A stretch of 64,000 nucleotides of DNA from CAVYXK01 sp963708245 (lineage in GTDB: Bacteria > Pseudomonadota > Alphaproteobacteria > Acetobacterales > Acetobacteraceae): the NCBI GenBank assembly GCA_963708245.1, contig OY970201.1, positions 7,068,001 through 7,132,000 of the forward strand, written 5' to 3'. Positions 18,173 to 27,262 of the stretch are shown here, piece by piece; the stretch's first letter is position 1, and each line of letters opens with the position of its first letter. Both the position numbers and the translations under genes were made by a program. The notes below the pieces were generated by a model that made no database searches, was not told where the DNA came from, and was given only the letters and a program-made list of their open reading frames with translations.

Positions 18173-18212
18173 TCAGGTCTGGGGCTGAGCTCTGGCGATC
18201 TGCGCAAGATCC
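18173..18212 (-). repeat. 40-bp direct repeat, right copy (RND 3' tail)
   Basis: This copy is the true 3' end of the RND pump gene, including its stop codon. It is identical to 14761-14800. Confidence 0.75.
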
Positions 18213-21200
18213 ATTTTCTGGCTGGAGGCCGGCTGAGGTCTCTTCACCCGGAACCAAGCGACATAGAGCGCCGGAACGAAGATCAGCGTCAGAACCGTCG
18301 CGATCGCGAGGCCTCCTGCGATCGCGTAGGCCATCGGTCCCCAGAAAATGGTCGGCGCAATCGGGACCATGCCGAGGATTGCGGCTGCAGAGGTGAGCAG
18401 GATCGGGCGGAATCGGTGCGACGTCGCTTCGACGACCGCGTCCCACGGGTGGCGCCCGTGCTCCTTCTCCTTCTCGATCTGGTCGATCAGAATGACGGAG
18501 TTGCGGACGATCATGCCGGTGAGCGCGAGCACGCCAGCAGCGCCACGAACCCCAGGGGCTTATCCGCAAGCAGAAGGGCCGCGACCACCCCAATGATCCC
18601 GAGAGGGGCAACGCTGAGCACCAGGAACAGGCGGTTGAAGCTATGAAGCTGGATCATCAGCACCGTGAGTGTGAGGACGAGCATCAAGGGCAGGACGGCA
18701 GCGACTGACGTCTCCGCCTTGATGCTCTCCTCAACCGTTCCGCCCACGCTGATATGGTACCCATGCGGTAGGCTGGCATCCAGCGCCGCGATGTCAGGCG
18801 CTACGGCCTGGACGACCGTGGCGGCCTGTATTCCGGGCACGAGGTCGGCCTGCACCGTCACCGTGGGTCTGCGGTCCCGTCGCCAGACGATGGGGTATTC
18901 CTGGCCATACTCGACGGAAGCGATCTGGCTCAGGGGAACGGTGTGCCCGTTCGGCAATGGCACCTGAAGCGTGCGGATCGTTTCCAGTGACATACGCTGC
19001 TCGCCGGAGGCGCGGACCAGCACGTCAACGAGATAGATCCCGCTCCGTACCTGGGTTGCTATGACGCCGGACAGGACCGCGTTCAGGGACGCGGCGAGCT
19101 GCTGCGAGCTCAGCCCAAGGAGGCGGACCTGGTCCTGATCGACCTGGATCCGCACCGTACGGGCCGGTGCCATCCAATTGTAGTTGATGTTCTGCGCGCC
19201 CGGGTTCGATCCCAAAACGTCTGCGACTTTGAAGGCGATCGCCCGCACCTTGTCCGGCTCGGGTCCGCTCACGCGGTACTGCAGCGGCCATCCCACCGGG
19301 GGACCGAGTTCCAGCGGATAGACCCGCCCGACGACGTTCGGAAAGTCGTGCGCCAGCGCCTGCTCGAGCCTCGCCTTCACCTGCTCGCGCTGCTTCACGC
19401 CCTTAGTGACGACCACGGCCTGGGCGAAAAAGTCGTTGGGAAGCTGGACGTTGAGCGGCAGATAGAACCGGATGGCACCCTGCCCGACATAGGTGCTCCA
19501 GTGGTCTACGTCCGGATCGCCCTTCAGGAGCTTGTCCAGCCGGGCTGAGACATCCTGGGTCGCGTAGATCGAAGCATTCTCGGGCAACTGCACGTCCACG
19601 AGCAGTTCGGGACGGTCGGATGCCGGGAAGAACTGCTGCGGCACGAAGCGCGTGCCGTACAGCGCGGCCCCGAACAGTCCCAGAGTGGCGACGACTGTGA
19701 CCCAGCGTGCCCGCATCGCCAGCACGAGGAAGCGGCGAAACGTGCGCATGATCGGGCCAGGTTCGGCCGAATGCGCCGCCTTGGGCTTCTTGAGAATCCA
19801 GACCCCGAGCAAGGGGGCAAAGACGACCGCGACGATCCAGGATACGATCAGCGCGATGGCCACGACGGCGAAAATCGAGAACGTGTACTCGCCCGCGGCG
19901 CTGCGCGCGAACCCGATGGGCACGAACCCGGCGACAGTGACCAGTGTGCCGGTGAGCATGGGAAAGGCTGTCGCGGTGTAGGCAGAGGTAGCGGCGCGCT
20001 CCTTGTCGTCGCCCATCTCCAGATGCGTCACCATCATCTCGACCGTGATCATGGCGTCGTCGACCAGCAGTCCGAGTGCAATAATCAGGGCGCCCAGCGA
20101 GATTCGCTGAAGGTCGATCCCGAAGAACATCATCGCCGCGAACACCGCGCCGAGCACGAGCGGGATCGAGAGGGCCACCACGGCGCCCGCGCGCAGGCCG
20201 AGGCTGACCAGGCTGACCCCCAGGACGATGGCGACGGCCTCCCAGAGCGCCTTCATGAACTCGTCCACGGCATGCTCGACGGTCACCGGCTGGTCGGCGA
20301 CGAGCGTCGGCTCGATCCCGACTGGCAGGCTCGCCGTGATCTCCGTCATGGCTTGCGCGACGTTGTGGCCGAGGGCGAGGACGTCGCCGCCCTTGCGCAT
20401 CGCGATCGCGAGCCCAATGCCGTCCTTTCCGTTGATACGGAACATCGGCTGCGCGGGGTCGGCAGGTCCGCGCGTGACGCGCGCGATATCACCCACGCGG
20501 ATGATCCGGCCGTTCTTTGCGACGAAGTTGACAGCCAGTATGTCCTGCGCGGACCGGAACGCACCCGAAACGCGCACAAGGATCTTCTCGTGTCCGGTCT
20601 GCATGACGCCGGCGGGCGTGACGGCGTTCTGCGCCTGCAGCGCGGCGATCAATTCCGAGCGGTCGATCCCCAGGCCCGCCAACTGCTGGGTGGAGAATTC
20701 GACGTAAACGCGCTCGTCCTGGGCACCAAGAATGTCGATCTTGGATACATCCGGCACCTGGAGGAGCTGCTTGCGGACGTCAACGACGTAATCCCTCAGC
20801 TCCCGCTCTGTGAATCCGTCCGCGGTGAAGCCGTAAACAACGCCGTACGTGTCGCCGAACTCGTCGTTGAAGCCGGGGACGACTCCCTGCGGCAGCGTGT
20901 GTTGGATGTCGCGCACCTTCTTGCGCACCTGGTACCAGATGTCCGGCACCTCGGCAGTCGGCGTCGAATCCTTCAGATAGACGAAGATCGTGGCCTGGCC
21001 CGGTGTCGTGTAGCTTTTCAGGTAATCCGGGCTCGGCGTTTCCTGCAGCTTGCTCTCGATGCGGTCGGTAATCTGCTCGAGCGTGTCGCTGAGCGTGGCC
21101 CCAGGCCATGCGGCCTGCACCACCATGGTCTTAACGGTGAAGTCCGGGTCTTCGCTTCGCCCGAGGCGGAGGTAAGACCAGACGCCCGCGACCACGATGA

Positions 21201-21267
21201 GGAGCATGAAATAGGCGACCAGGGAACGGTGCCGGATCGCCCATTCGGAGAGGTTGAAACGTGTCAT
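18173..21267 (-). pseudogene. RND efflux transporter permease, one frameshift near the 3' end
   Basis: From ATG at 21267 the protein is a full AcrB-type RND pump: MTRFNLSEWAIRHRSLVAYF with the first membrane helix, the large periplasmic loop, and the LVDDAMITVEMM proton-relay region of helix 4. It should work as an inner-membrane exporter with a periplasmic adaptor. At about 18533 one G is missing (LLGVLALTG expected, LLACSRSPA read). The remaining ~115 codons (GMIVRNSVILIDQIEKEKE to the end) follow in the next frame. Otherwise the gene is complete at about 1030 codons. It overlaps the adaptor remnant by one base (TGATG). The indel could be a base-calling error. Confidence 0.85.
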
Positions 21268-21505
21268 CAGCCGGCTCCCAGAAGCCGGACTTTTTGGCCT
21301 GGGCGTAGCGTCTGCACCCCGGCGGTGACGACGATCTCGCCGGTTTGCAGTCCCTGCGAGATCACCACCTTGCCGGGGTCGGACCGTACGACATCCACCG
21401 GGCAAAGCGACACGGTCTGGATCCGCCGATCGGCGGGGCTGGCTTGTCGCAGCCGGCGACAGTCGCGGCGATCAAGACGGCTGCTACCAGCCGAAACCTG
21501 AGCAT
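21267..21505 (-). pseudogene. RND periplasmic adaptor (membrane fusion protein), most of the gene deleted
   Basis: ATG at 21505 opens a lipoprotein leader (MLRFRLVAAVLIAATVAGC, lipobox TVAGC). After about 28 codons the sequence jumps, out of frame, to the last ~45 codons of an HlyD-type adaptor: DPGKVVISQGLQTGEIVV, then LRPGQKVRLLGAG and the stop. Some 300 codons of hairpin, lipoyl and barrel domains are missing. The pump downstream therefore has no partner in this operon. Confidence 0.75.
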
Positions 21506-21593
21506 TGGCACTACCTTTTGCTGTGGCGTTGACCGGAGGCTCTGCCTGCAAGGGCAGTCGGGATCGTTGCCCTTACCCGCCTCTTATATTAGG

Positions 21594-21609
21594 TGCACTG
21601 CATGGTGCA
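21594..21609 (+). promoter_or_regulatory. Operator-like palindrome, copy 1
   Basis: TGCACTGCATGGTGCA is a near-perfect palindrome between the divergent adaptor remnant (21505) and TetR remnant (21637). The same motif, TGCACTACATGATACA, occurs on the minus strand at 22354-22369 in the equivalent position of the second divergent pair. It is a likely TetR operator. Confidence 0.5.
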
Positions 21610-21636
21610 GTGTATTGATACGCACTTATAGGTGCA

Positions 21637-21771
21637 ATGAGGAGTACGCATAACACTCGTAATGTTTCAGACCAGGCGGTGTCCAAAGCGCGTCGCGGCG
21701 GATTCCCGGAAGCAATCGTTGAACCTGCGCAACGCTTGCGGCATCAATTCGTGCGGGACGATATCGGCACC
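21637..21771 (+). pseudogene. TetR-family regulator remnant, N-terminus only
   Basis: The first ~45 codons include KARRGGFPEAIVEPAQRL, matching the start of the intact TetR gene at 22384 (RRSGSREAIVEAAERL). The HTH is then lost and the remaining frame to 22014 is meaningless. It sits divergent from the adaptor remnant exactly as the intact regulator sits divergent from a second lipoprotein leader. Confidence 0.4.
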
Positions 21772-22146
21772 TCTTGCCCTGCTGGCGATCCAGCAGGTAT
21801 CTCCGTGAATTTGTCGTTCTTCCACTGCATAGGGAGCGATCGCGTGAGTCATGAGCAGTTTTCCCTCAAAACGGCACACGAACACCCAAGGCTGGAACCG
21901 CATCGGCTCCAAGGACTGCTCATGTGCACCTCCTTCGATGCAGGATGTGTCTGTTCGCGCCGTGCGGCGTTCCTAGAACGGCGATCTGGAGACAACCCAG
22001 TCGGGCGCAAGTGACAGCACTTCACGAGCGTCTGTCGTTACAGCAAGCTGCGAACAGCGGCGATAATCGGGATTAAATTGTTGCGGCCAGCGCTGGTCGC
22101 GTGGCGAAGAGACGCTGCGCAGGCGCTCCCTCCGGACAGGCCGGAC

Positions 22147-22230
22147 CTAAGCGGCGGGCGGGGGTGGCTTGTTGCAGCCGGCGACGGCCAGCCCGACCAG
22201 GGCGGCGGCTACGTTCTGGGACTTCAACAT
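22147..22230 (-). pseudogene. Lipoprotein leader remnant of a second RND adaptor
   Basis: ATG at 22230 encodes MLKSQNVAAALVGLAVAGCN, a lipoprotein signal with lipobox AVAGC, followed by KPPPPAA and a stop after 27 codons. The start closely resembles the leader at 21505 (VAGCDKPAPP). It is divergent from the TetR gene at 22384, the usual arrangement for an adaptor gene. It could instead be a very small lipoprotein. Confidence 0.45.
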
Positions 22231-22353
22231 GAGCACTTGCCTTCGAACGGCCCAGGACCTGAGGTTTCCGGTGGCAAGGCCGGGCCGAGCGGCACGGGGA
22301 TGCCTCCCGGTTCCTTGGGTCTTGCCTACATTACCTAGTGCAGTATAATGCCT

Positions 22354-22369
22354 TGTATCATGTAGTGCA
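22354..22369 (-). promoter_or_regulatory. Operator-like palindrome, copy 2
   Basis: On the minus strand it reads TGCACTACATGATACA, 13 of 16 bases matching 21594-21609. It lies 15-30 bases before the TetR start, where an autorepressing regulator would bind and also cover the divergent promoter. Confidence 0.5.
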
Positions 22370-22383
22370 AGAGAGAGGTATAG

Positions 22384-23094
22384 ATGGAAATTCGCACCGG
22401 TTCAGATGGAGCCATCCCGAAGGCTTCAAGTGAGGCTACACCAAAAGATAGGCGCAGCGGGTCGCGGGAGGCCATCGTCGAGGCCGCAGAGCGCCTGTTC
22501 CTCCAGCGAGGCTTCGGCTCCGTCAGCATGGACGACCTGGCCGAGGCCGCCGGCGTGGCCCGGCGGACGCTCTACAACCAGTTCACAAGCAAGGAGGAGA
22601 TCTTCCGAGAGATGCTCCTCAGGGTGTCGGCTCATCTTGAGGACGCATTTCCGCCCGGCATCGAAACCCAAGGTGATGTCGAGCAGGTGCTGCCCCTCAT
22701 CGCGCGCATGATTCTGGAGCTCCACAAAAACCCGGAATATCTCGGGTTCCTTCGGATGGTGGTGGCCGACTCCCGCCAGTTTCCTTGGATCGCCGAGGAG
22801 TTCGCCTCCGTCATGGAGCCGCAAAGTGAGCGGCTTACTCGCTATTTCGCCCATCTGACCGCGATGGGCGTTTTGGACTGCGGCAATCCGCTGCTTGCGG
22901 CTCACCAGTTCATGGGGATGCTCAACGAGCTATCGCTTTGGCCCTGGATCATGGGTCGCGAAAGCCTGGCCATCCCGGCCGAGGAGGTGGTCGAAGAGAC
23001 GGTCCGGATGTTCCGGCAGCGTTACCGGCGGCCCACAGTTCGAAGGGGCACGGTCGTGACGGCGCAGGCTAATGCCAAGCGGCGGAGACACTGA
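22384..23094 (+). CDS. TetR/AcrR-family repressor
   Basis: A 236-residue regulator with an N-terminal TetR HTH (REAIVEAAERLFLQRGFGSV, then DDLAEAAGVARRTLYNQFTS, about residues 28-78) and a C-terminal ligand domain resembling the AcrR/TetR_C group. It probably represses the divergent efflux operon and itself through the palindrome at 22354-22369. Its own divergent adaptor gene is reduced to a leader, and the efflux operon further left is damaged, so it may now control little. The ribosome site GAGAGG precedes the ATG. Confidence 0.85.
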   Translation: MEIRTGSDGAIPKASSEATPKDRRSGSREAIVEAAERLFLQRGFGSVSMDDLAEAAGVARRTLYNQFTSKEEIFREMLLRVSAHLEDAFPPGIETQGDVEQVLPLIARMILELHKNPEYLGFLRMVVADSRQFPWIAEEFASVMEPQSERLTRYFAHLTAMGVLDCGNPLLAAHQFMGMLNELSLWPWIMGRESLAIPAEEVVEETVRMFRQRYRRPTVRRGTVVTAQANAKRRRH

Positions 23095-23315
23095 CCCTTA
23101 TCCCGTCACTCCTGCCGTAGCTGCCACCGGCGATCACCGAGAACGCCAGGCCATACCCAGGAACTGCGCCTGCAAACCTTCATGTTTTTCGGCCCGGGAC
23201 CCTCTTGACTGGCCCATCCCGGCTCCCCAAAACCTTAGCACTCGACGTCAGGGAGTGCTAAGCCGCCGACAAGAGGGTCGGCACGACTGGCGACATATGG
23301 ACGACGTGCTGAAAG

Positions 23316-23341
23316 CTCCTTGCCTTGAGCAAATAAAGGAG
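23316..23341 (+). promoter_or_regulatory. Hairpin masking the Hsp20 ribosome site, RNA-thermometer candidate
   Basis: CTCC (23316-23319) can pair with GGAG (23338-23341), the Shine-Dalgarno of the Hsp20 gene. Inside, TTGC (23320-23323) pairs with GCAA (23329-23332) around a five-base loop, leaving a small asymmetric bulge. The weak, imperfect stem over the ribosome site is the design of ROSE- and FourU-type thermometers found before small heat-shock genes. Confidence 0.5.
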
Positions 23342-23349
23342 GGTGAGAG

Positions 23350-23772
23350 ATGGCATTGTTTCCTGACCCGTTCGATGCGTTGGTCGGATTGCAGCAGGCG
23401 CTGGACTCCTACCGCACCAGTGATTGGCTGAGGTCCGGGCCGAGCGCCGGCGGAGCGTATCCGCCGCTCAACGTGTTCCGCAAAGGGGACGACTTCGTGC
23501 TGATCACCGAACTGCCCGGGGTCAAGAAGTCCGAACTCGATATACAGATAAACCGCAACACGATCCGACTGGCCGGAACGAAAGAAGTGAAATATCCCGA
23601 GAAGGCGAGCCTGCATCGGCGAGAGCGGCTGGAGGGCCGGTTCGATCGCGCCGTGACCTTGCCCATCGAGATCGACGCGGATGGGGTCAAGGCCGAATAC
23701 CAGGACGGCATCCTGGCCCTGCTGTTGCCGCGCGCCCAGCGCGACAAGCCGAAGTCGATCAAGGTCAACTGA
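23350..23772 (+). CDS. Small heat shock protein, Hsp20/alpha-crystallin family
   Basis: A 140-residue protein with an N-terminal arm (MALFPDPFDALVGLQQAL), the alpha-crystallin domain (about 38-130: VFRKGDDFVLITELPGVKK, RRERLEGRFDRAVTLP) and a C-terminal tail ending KSIKVN. It acts as an ATP-independent holdase in the cytoplasm. A strong GGAGG stands before the ATG and can be sequestered in a hairpin, suggesting heat-dependent translation. A second Hsp20 gene follows 38 bases later. Confidence 0.92.
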   Translation: MALFPDPFDALVGLQQALDSYRTSDWLRSGPSAGGAYPPLNVFRKGDDFVLITELPGVKKSELDIQINRNTIRLAGTKEVKYPEKASLHRRERLEGRFDRAVTLPIEIDADGVKAEYQDGILALLLPRAQRDKPKSIKVN

Positions 23773-23810
23773 CCATGAGCGAGCCAACCGGTCAGAAGAT
23801 GGAGGATACC

Positions 23811-24209
23811 ATGTCAGGTTCGCAGGAACTCACGGTCCGCGACAAAAGGGAAATGGTCGGCAAGGAGGAGAAGACCACTCCCGGTCGTTACTTCGTCCCC
23901 AATGCCGACATCTACGAGACAAACGATGCGTTGACTGTCGTGCTCGAAATGCCTGGGGTCGATCGGAGCCACTTGAACATATCGTTGGAAAACGATGTGC
24001 TACGAGTGGACGGGCAGATCGATTTCTCAAAATACGAAGGTATGGAGCCGGTGTACACCGAGTACAACATCGGCCACTACACGCGCTCGTTCACGCTCTC
24101 GAACAAGATCGACCAGGATCGAATCAGCGCGCAGCTCGAAGACGGCGTGCTGACACTGACCCTGCCCAAGGCGGCCGAAGCACGCGCGCGTCATATCGTC
24201 ATCAGTTGA
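23811..24209 (+). CDS. Second Hsp20/alpha-crystallin family protein
   Basis: From the ATG at 23811, which has an excellent GGAGG (23801-23805), the product has 132 residues; an ATG at 23775 would add 12. The alpha-crystallin domain spans about 30-125 (RYFVPNADIYETNDALTVVL, EYNIGHYTRSFTLSNKID, LEDGVLTLTLPKA). The sequence differs clearly from the first copy, so this is a pair of distinct paralogues able to form mixed oligomers. It is likely co-transcribed with the first. Confidence 0.92.
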   Translation: MSGSQELTVRDKREMVGKEEKTTPGRYFVPNADIYETNDALTVVLEMPGVDRSHLNISLENDVLRVDGQIDFSKYEGMEPVYTEYNIGHYTRSFTLSNKIDQDRISAQLEDGVLTLTLPKAAEARARHIVIS

Positions 24210-24250
24210 GCGATCATAAGCGCGTCAGTTGGGTTCGTCCTTCGCTGTCA

Positions 24251-24330
24251 TTGCGAGGGACCGAAGCGACGAAGCAATCCCTCGCGGTGGCACGCACCGA
24301 CTGGGGGATTGCCTCGCCTTCGGTTCGCAA
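24251..24330. repeat. Imperfect inverted repeat, dispersed type
   Basis: Arms 24251-24281 (TTGCGAGGGACCGAAGCG...) and 24303-24330 (...CCTTCGGTTCGCAA) are inverted copies with mismatches. Intergenic repeats of the form ATTGCGAG...GAAGCAATCC are common in many proteobacterial genomes. Here it lies downstream of the second Hsp20 gene. Confidence 0.5.
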
Positions 24331-24464
24331 TCACGGGTCGCCGCCTGGCACAATTCTGCAACAAATCTATCCTTGCTCCGCGCCCTTGGGGTCTTCCTTC
24401 AAACCGCCGAGACGCAGAGCAGCGCAGAACCGCGAACTCACCAGGCTGATGGCGCTTGACATCC

Positions 24465-24812
24465 TCAGCCCTGGATGCCGAGCGCGCTGAGCGTCTCGCT
24501 ATCCGGACGTCCGGTGACCCGCAAATGATGCTGGTGCTGGTAGGTCCGTAGTGCCGCGCGGGTCTTGGCGCCCATGCGACCGTCAACCGCGAGGTGGGCA
24601 CCATTCTCATTGAGTGCGGTCTGCACCGCTTCAATGTGCTGCCCAGGTGTCATCGCTTGCGGCGCCGGGGCAGCAGGCGGCGGAGCTGCCGGCGGAGGCG
24701 CGGCCGCAGCCGCAGGCGTCGGCGGGGGGGCCGGAGGTGCGCTGGGCGCGCAGCCAGCAAGGCTGGTCCCCACCACTACAGCCGCAATGAGACCAAAGAG
24801 AGGTTTGATCAT
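24465..24812 (-). CDS. Lipoprotein with a C-terminal peptidoglycan-binding domain
   Basis: From ATG at 24812 (AAGG eight bases upstream) the product has 115 residues. A lipoprotein signal (MIKPLFGLIAAVVVGTSLAG, then C) and a proline/alanine-rich linker of about 35 residues lead to a PG_binding_1 domain (IEAVQTALNENGAHLAVDGR, RTYQHQHHL, LSALG). It is probably membrane-anchored and touches the cell wall. It converges with the Hsp20 pair. Confidence 0.75.
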   Translation of the reverse strand: MIKPLFGLIAAVVVGTSLAGCAPSAPPAPPPTPAAAAAPPPAAPPPAAPAPQAMTPGQHIEAVQTALNENGAHLAVDGRMGAKTRAALRTYQHQHHLRVTGRPDSETLSALGIQG

Positions 24813-24932
24813 CCGGGTCATCCTTGAGAACAAATCGTTGCTCGGTGCGCGGGAAGCAACGCACCGGTATTCAATTCCTCCACTGTCTGCAGTCGTCATT
24901 GATCCAAATCAACGGGCGTGGGGTACCGGCGA

Positions 24933-25250
24933 TCAGGGCGGCTCGACAAAGCGAAGCACACGCCAAGTGGCCGCTGCACCATAGGCTTGGCGCCAGCAGC
25001 TTCCGCGCAGGAACCAGAGCCGGTCCCCGAGCAGGTCAATTGTGAGGCCGTGATCGAACCGAGCGATATAATCAGGTGACGCTACTGCCCACATGTCTCC
25101 CAGGAACCTGCAGATGTAACGACGCCTCCAAAAGAGGCGGGAGGCTCTCACGACGGCGGTGACGATGCCCACCTGACCTCTCACGATAGGACCAAAGTCC
25201 TCTACCGCAACAACCTGTGTGCCCACAGGAAGCCATCTCGGATGCAACAC
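24933..25250 (-). CDS. Hypothetical protein, KOW-like N-terminus
   Basis: About 105 residues from a GTG at 25250 that has GGGAGG before it; a GTG two codons earlier is too close to that site. The N-terminal VGTQVVAVEDFGPIVRGQVG followed by TAVVR reads like a small beta-barrel of the KOW/SH3 type. The rest (RRRYICRFLGDMWAVASPDY, DLLGDRLWFLRGS) is unfamiliar. It could be regulated with the stress genes around it, but nothing shows this directly. Confidence 0.5.
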   Translation of the reverse strand: MLHPRWLPVGTQVVAVEDFGPIVRGQVGIVTAVVRASRLFWRRRYICRFLGDMWAVASPDYIARFDHGLTIDLLGDRLWFLRGSCWRQAYGAAATWRVLRFVEPP

Positions 25251-25437
25251 TGGCACCTCCCTTCGCCATCCGCTCGGCAGTGCAAGCTACCGCAGCGTTC
25301 GCGAGTAAAGCTGAGGAACAATATCCCCTGGCGCATTGACGCAGATCAGATCATCAGCCGCTCTTTGCGTGGCGCCTACCTACTGCGGCGACGCGCTGGG
25401 TGCCGGTCGGATCGAGCGGGGCGGGCCGCAGCTTGCA

Positions 25438-26235
25438 TCAGGACAACGGGTCAGGCTGGAGAGCCAACCGCATGCCGTCAAACGCGACACGCGCCGCGAC
25501 GCCGCGCTCGCGGCCAAGCACTCTTATACGAGACTCAATCGAACGGGCATCCCCGCTGACAATCTCGGTACCGCAATGGGTGAAAATCGCCTGCTTGACG
25601 CTCTCTTCCCGGCACCATTCAAGCTGCCTCCGCACTGACGTGTGACCGATCAACACTTCGCCGCGGCGACGCACCAGGGGACGCGTGATTCGTGCTCCGT
25701 CGCCGATATAGACGCACAGGCCGGCGAGCGCAGCGTGCTGGTCGGGGATCAATACAACATCGGGGACATAGAACACGGCGCTTTGTCCTAAAGTGAAGCG
25801 ATATCCGACCGCTGGCGCCCGGATCGAATGCTCGACCGAGACGGCGCGACAAGCAAGTAGTCCCAAACGGAAGCTCTGTCCCGGCCTGATGCTTTGCCGG
25901 AAGGCAACCGGATAGCGGTCGATCAGGCGCCAGGTCTCAGGCGTTGCGTAGACTGGACATGGCGTACCCTCAGCCAGGCCGCCCGTGTGATCCGGATGCC
26001 CGTGTGTCAGCAGAATGTGGGTGGGCGAGATATGCCCGAGTCGGCCAAGCCAGTCCAGGCCACAGTCAATCATGATTCGGTACCCGCTGCATCGGATCAG
26101 CAGGGAGCTATGCCGCTTGTGGCGCATGGAGCGTTGGTCGATCTCGCCACGCGTGCCAAGAAAAGTGAGCTGCAGTTCAGCTTCCTGTCGGGGCGACGAA
26201 CGCCGCGCCGATATCGAACAGACTGTTCGCCGCAC
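25438..26235 (-). CDS. MBL-fold metallo-hydrolase
   Basis: A metallo-beta-lactamase-fold protein with strand LTFLGTRGEID at the start of the domain and the zinc motif THGHPDHTGG. A further His lies in SVEHSIRAPA, an Asp in YIGDGARI and a His in IFTHCGTE. The domain probably begins near codon 20; the frame is open to a GTG at 26235. Such proteins often occur beside universal stress proteins and Hsp20. The substrate is unknown. It begins 24 bases after the stress-protein gene and shares its strand. Confidence 0.82.
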   Translation of the reverse strand: MRRTVCSISARRSSPRQEAELQLTFLGTRGEIDQRSMRHKRHSSLLIRCSGYRIMIDCGLDWLGRLGHISPTHILLTHGHPDHTGGLAEGTPCPVYATPETWRLIDRYPVAFRQSIRPGQSFRLGLLACRAVSVEHSIRAPAVGYRFTLGQSAVFYVPDVVLIPDQHAALAGLCVYIGDGARITRPLVRRRGEVLIGHTSVRRQLEWCREESVKQAIFTHCGTEIVSGDARSIESRIRVLGRERGVAARVAFDGMRLALQPDPLS

Positions 26236-26259
26236 GGCTGTGCACCCTGCCCGCGCTGC

Positions 26260-27126
26260 TCAATGCGCGATCAACACCGGCAGATCGGCGCCGTTGAGAA
26301 TCCGGCGCGTCACCCCGCCAAGCACGACCTCCCGCAGTCGGCTGTGGCTGTAACCCCCCATCACCAGAAGATCGGCGCCCTCCACAGCCGCTTCGGCCAG
26401 CAGCGTTTCCGCCGGGTGCTCCTGCCGACGCTCAACCTGTCGCACTTTGGTATTCGGGTTGTGCCAGTTCAGCGCGTGGCGCAGGCGTTCGTACGAGCGC
26501 TCTTCGGTCCTGCCATCCTCGGCGACGCACAGCACGATCACGCGCTCAGCGGCCCGTATGAAGGGCTGCGCTGCGGCGACCGCGCGCGCGGTCTCGCGCG
26601 TGTCCTTCCAGGCGATGGCTACGATCCGGCCGACCTGGGACGGGGCAACGGGGGGCGCAAGTAGTGCCGGCCGCCCGGTCTCGATGAGAGCTGCTTCCAG
26701 CAGCCACATCGCCACCTGCTCGCCCTGGCGGGCGCGACCAAGTACCATAAGGTCCGCCGTTCGGCCATACAGAGCGAGCCAATCGGACTCTGCACCGACT
26801 TCAACCAGCCATTCTGCCGAAGCGGCTTCACCGTCTGGCTGAGTACGGATCGGCAGCCCCTTGCGGGCACAGAATTCACGGACCGCCCACTCTGCCTTCT
26901 CCCGCTGGCGTGCTGCGCTCTGCCGCAAGCTCTCGATAGCCCCGCCGACGTCGGTCCCACCGGCGAATTCTCCGGAGAGCATGGCGAGCGCAATCTGCTC
27001 GACGTCGATGCCGACATGCAGAAACGCGAGATGGGCGGCGAATGAGCGCCCGACTGCAAGGGCCGTGTCGAACACTGGCCCATCGCTCTCCTTGCCGGTC
27101 GCCGGAACCAGAATGTACTTGAACAC
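26260..27126 (-). CDS. Universal stress protein (UspA family), double domain
   Basis: A 288-residue protein with two tandem Usp domains (about 1-160 and 165-288). The second carries the ATP-binding signature GGYSHSRLREVVLGGVTR; the first has the degenerate LGRARQG. The start is a GTG at 27126 with AGGAGG a few bases upstream. It is upstream of the MBL gene in a two-gene unit. A role in survival of stress or low oxygen is known for the family. Confidence 0.87.
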   Translation of the reverse strand: MFKYILVPATGKESDGPVFDTALAVGRSFAAHLAFLHVGIDVEQIALAMLSGEFAGGTDVGGAIESLRQSAARQREKAEWAVREFCARKGLPIRTQPDGEAASAEWLVEVGAESDWLALYGRTADLMVLGRARQGEQVAMWLLEAALIETGRPALLAPPVAPSQVGRIVAIAWKDTRETARAVAAAQPFIRAAERVIVLCVAEDGRTEERSYERLRHALNWHNPNTKVRQVERRQEHPAETLLAEAAVEGADLLVMGGYSHSRLREVVLGGVTRRILNGADLPVLIAH

Positions 27127-27262
27127 CTTTGCCTCCTATCGAGACGCTCATCATGCGCCAAGAAAGCCCCAGGCTGCTGATCTGCGTCAACGAGCGGGTC
27201 GGTAAGCAGCCGGCAGCGAGGGCACCCCCCGAGCCACGCAGAGCTCGGGGGCGCTCGCAGCG

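Noticed and set aside
19771..21501. Plus-strand open frame of 576 codons
   Set aside because: Fully antisense to the RND pump gene; Arg/Asp/His-rich without any domain-like sequence.
21667..21912. Minus-strand frame of 81 codons between the two efflux heads
   Set aside because: Starts with TTG, has no suitable ribosome site and overlaps the TetR-like remnant; it could be real but nothing supports it beyond being open.
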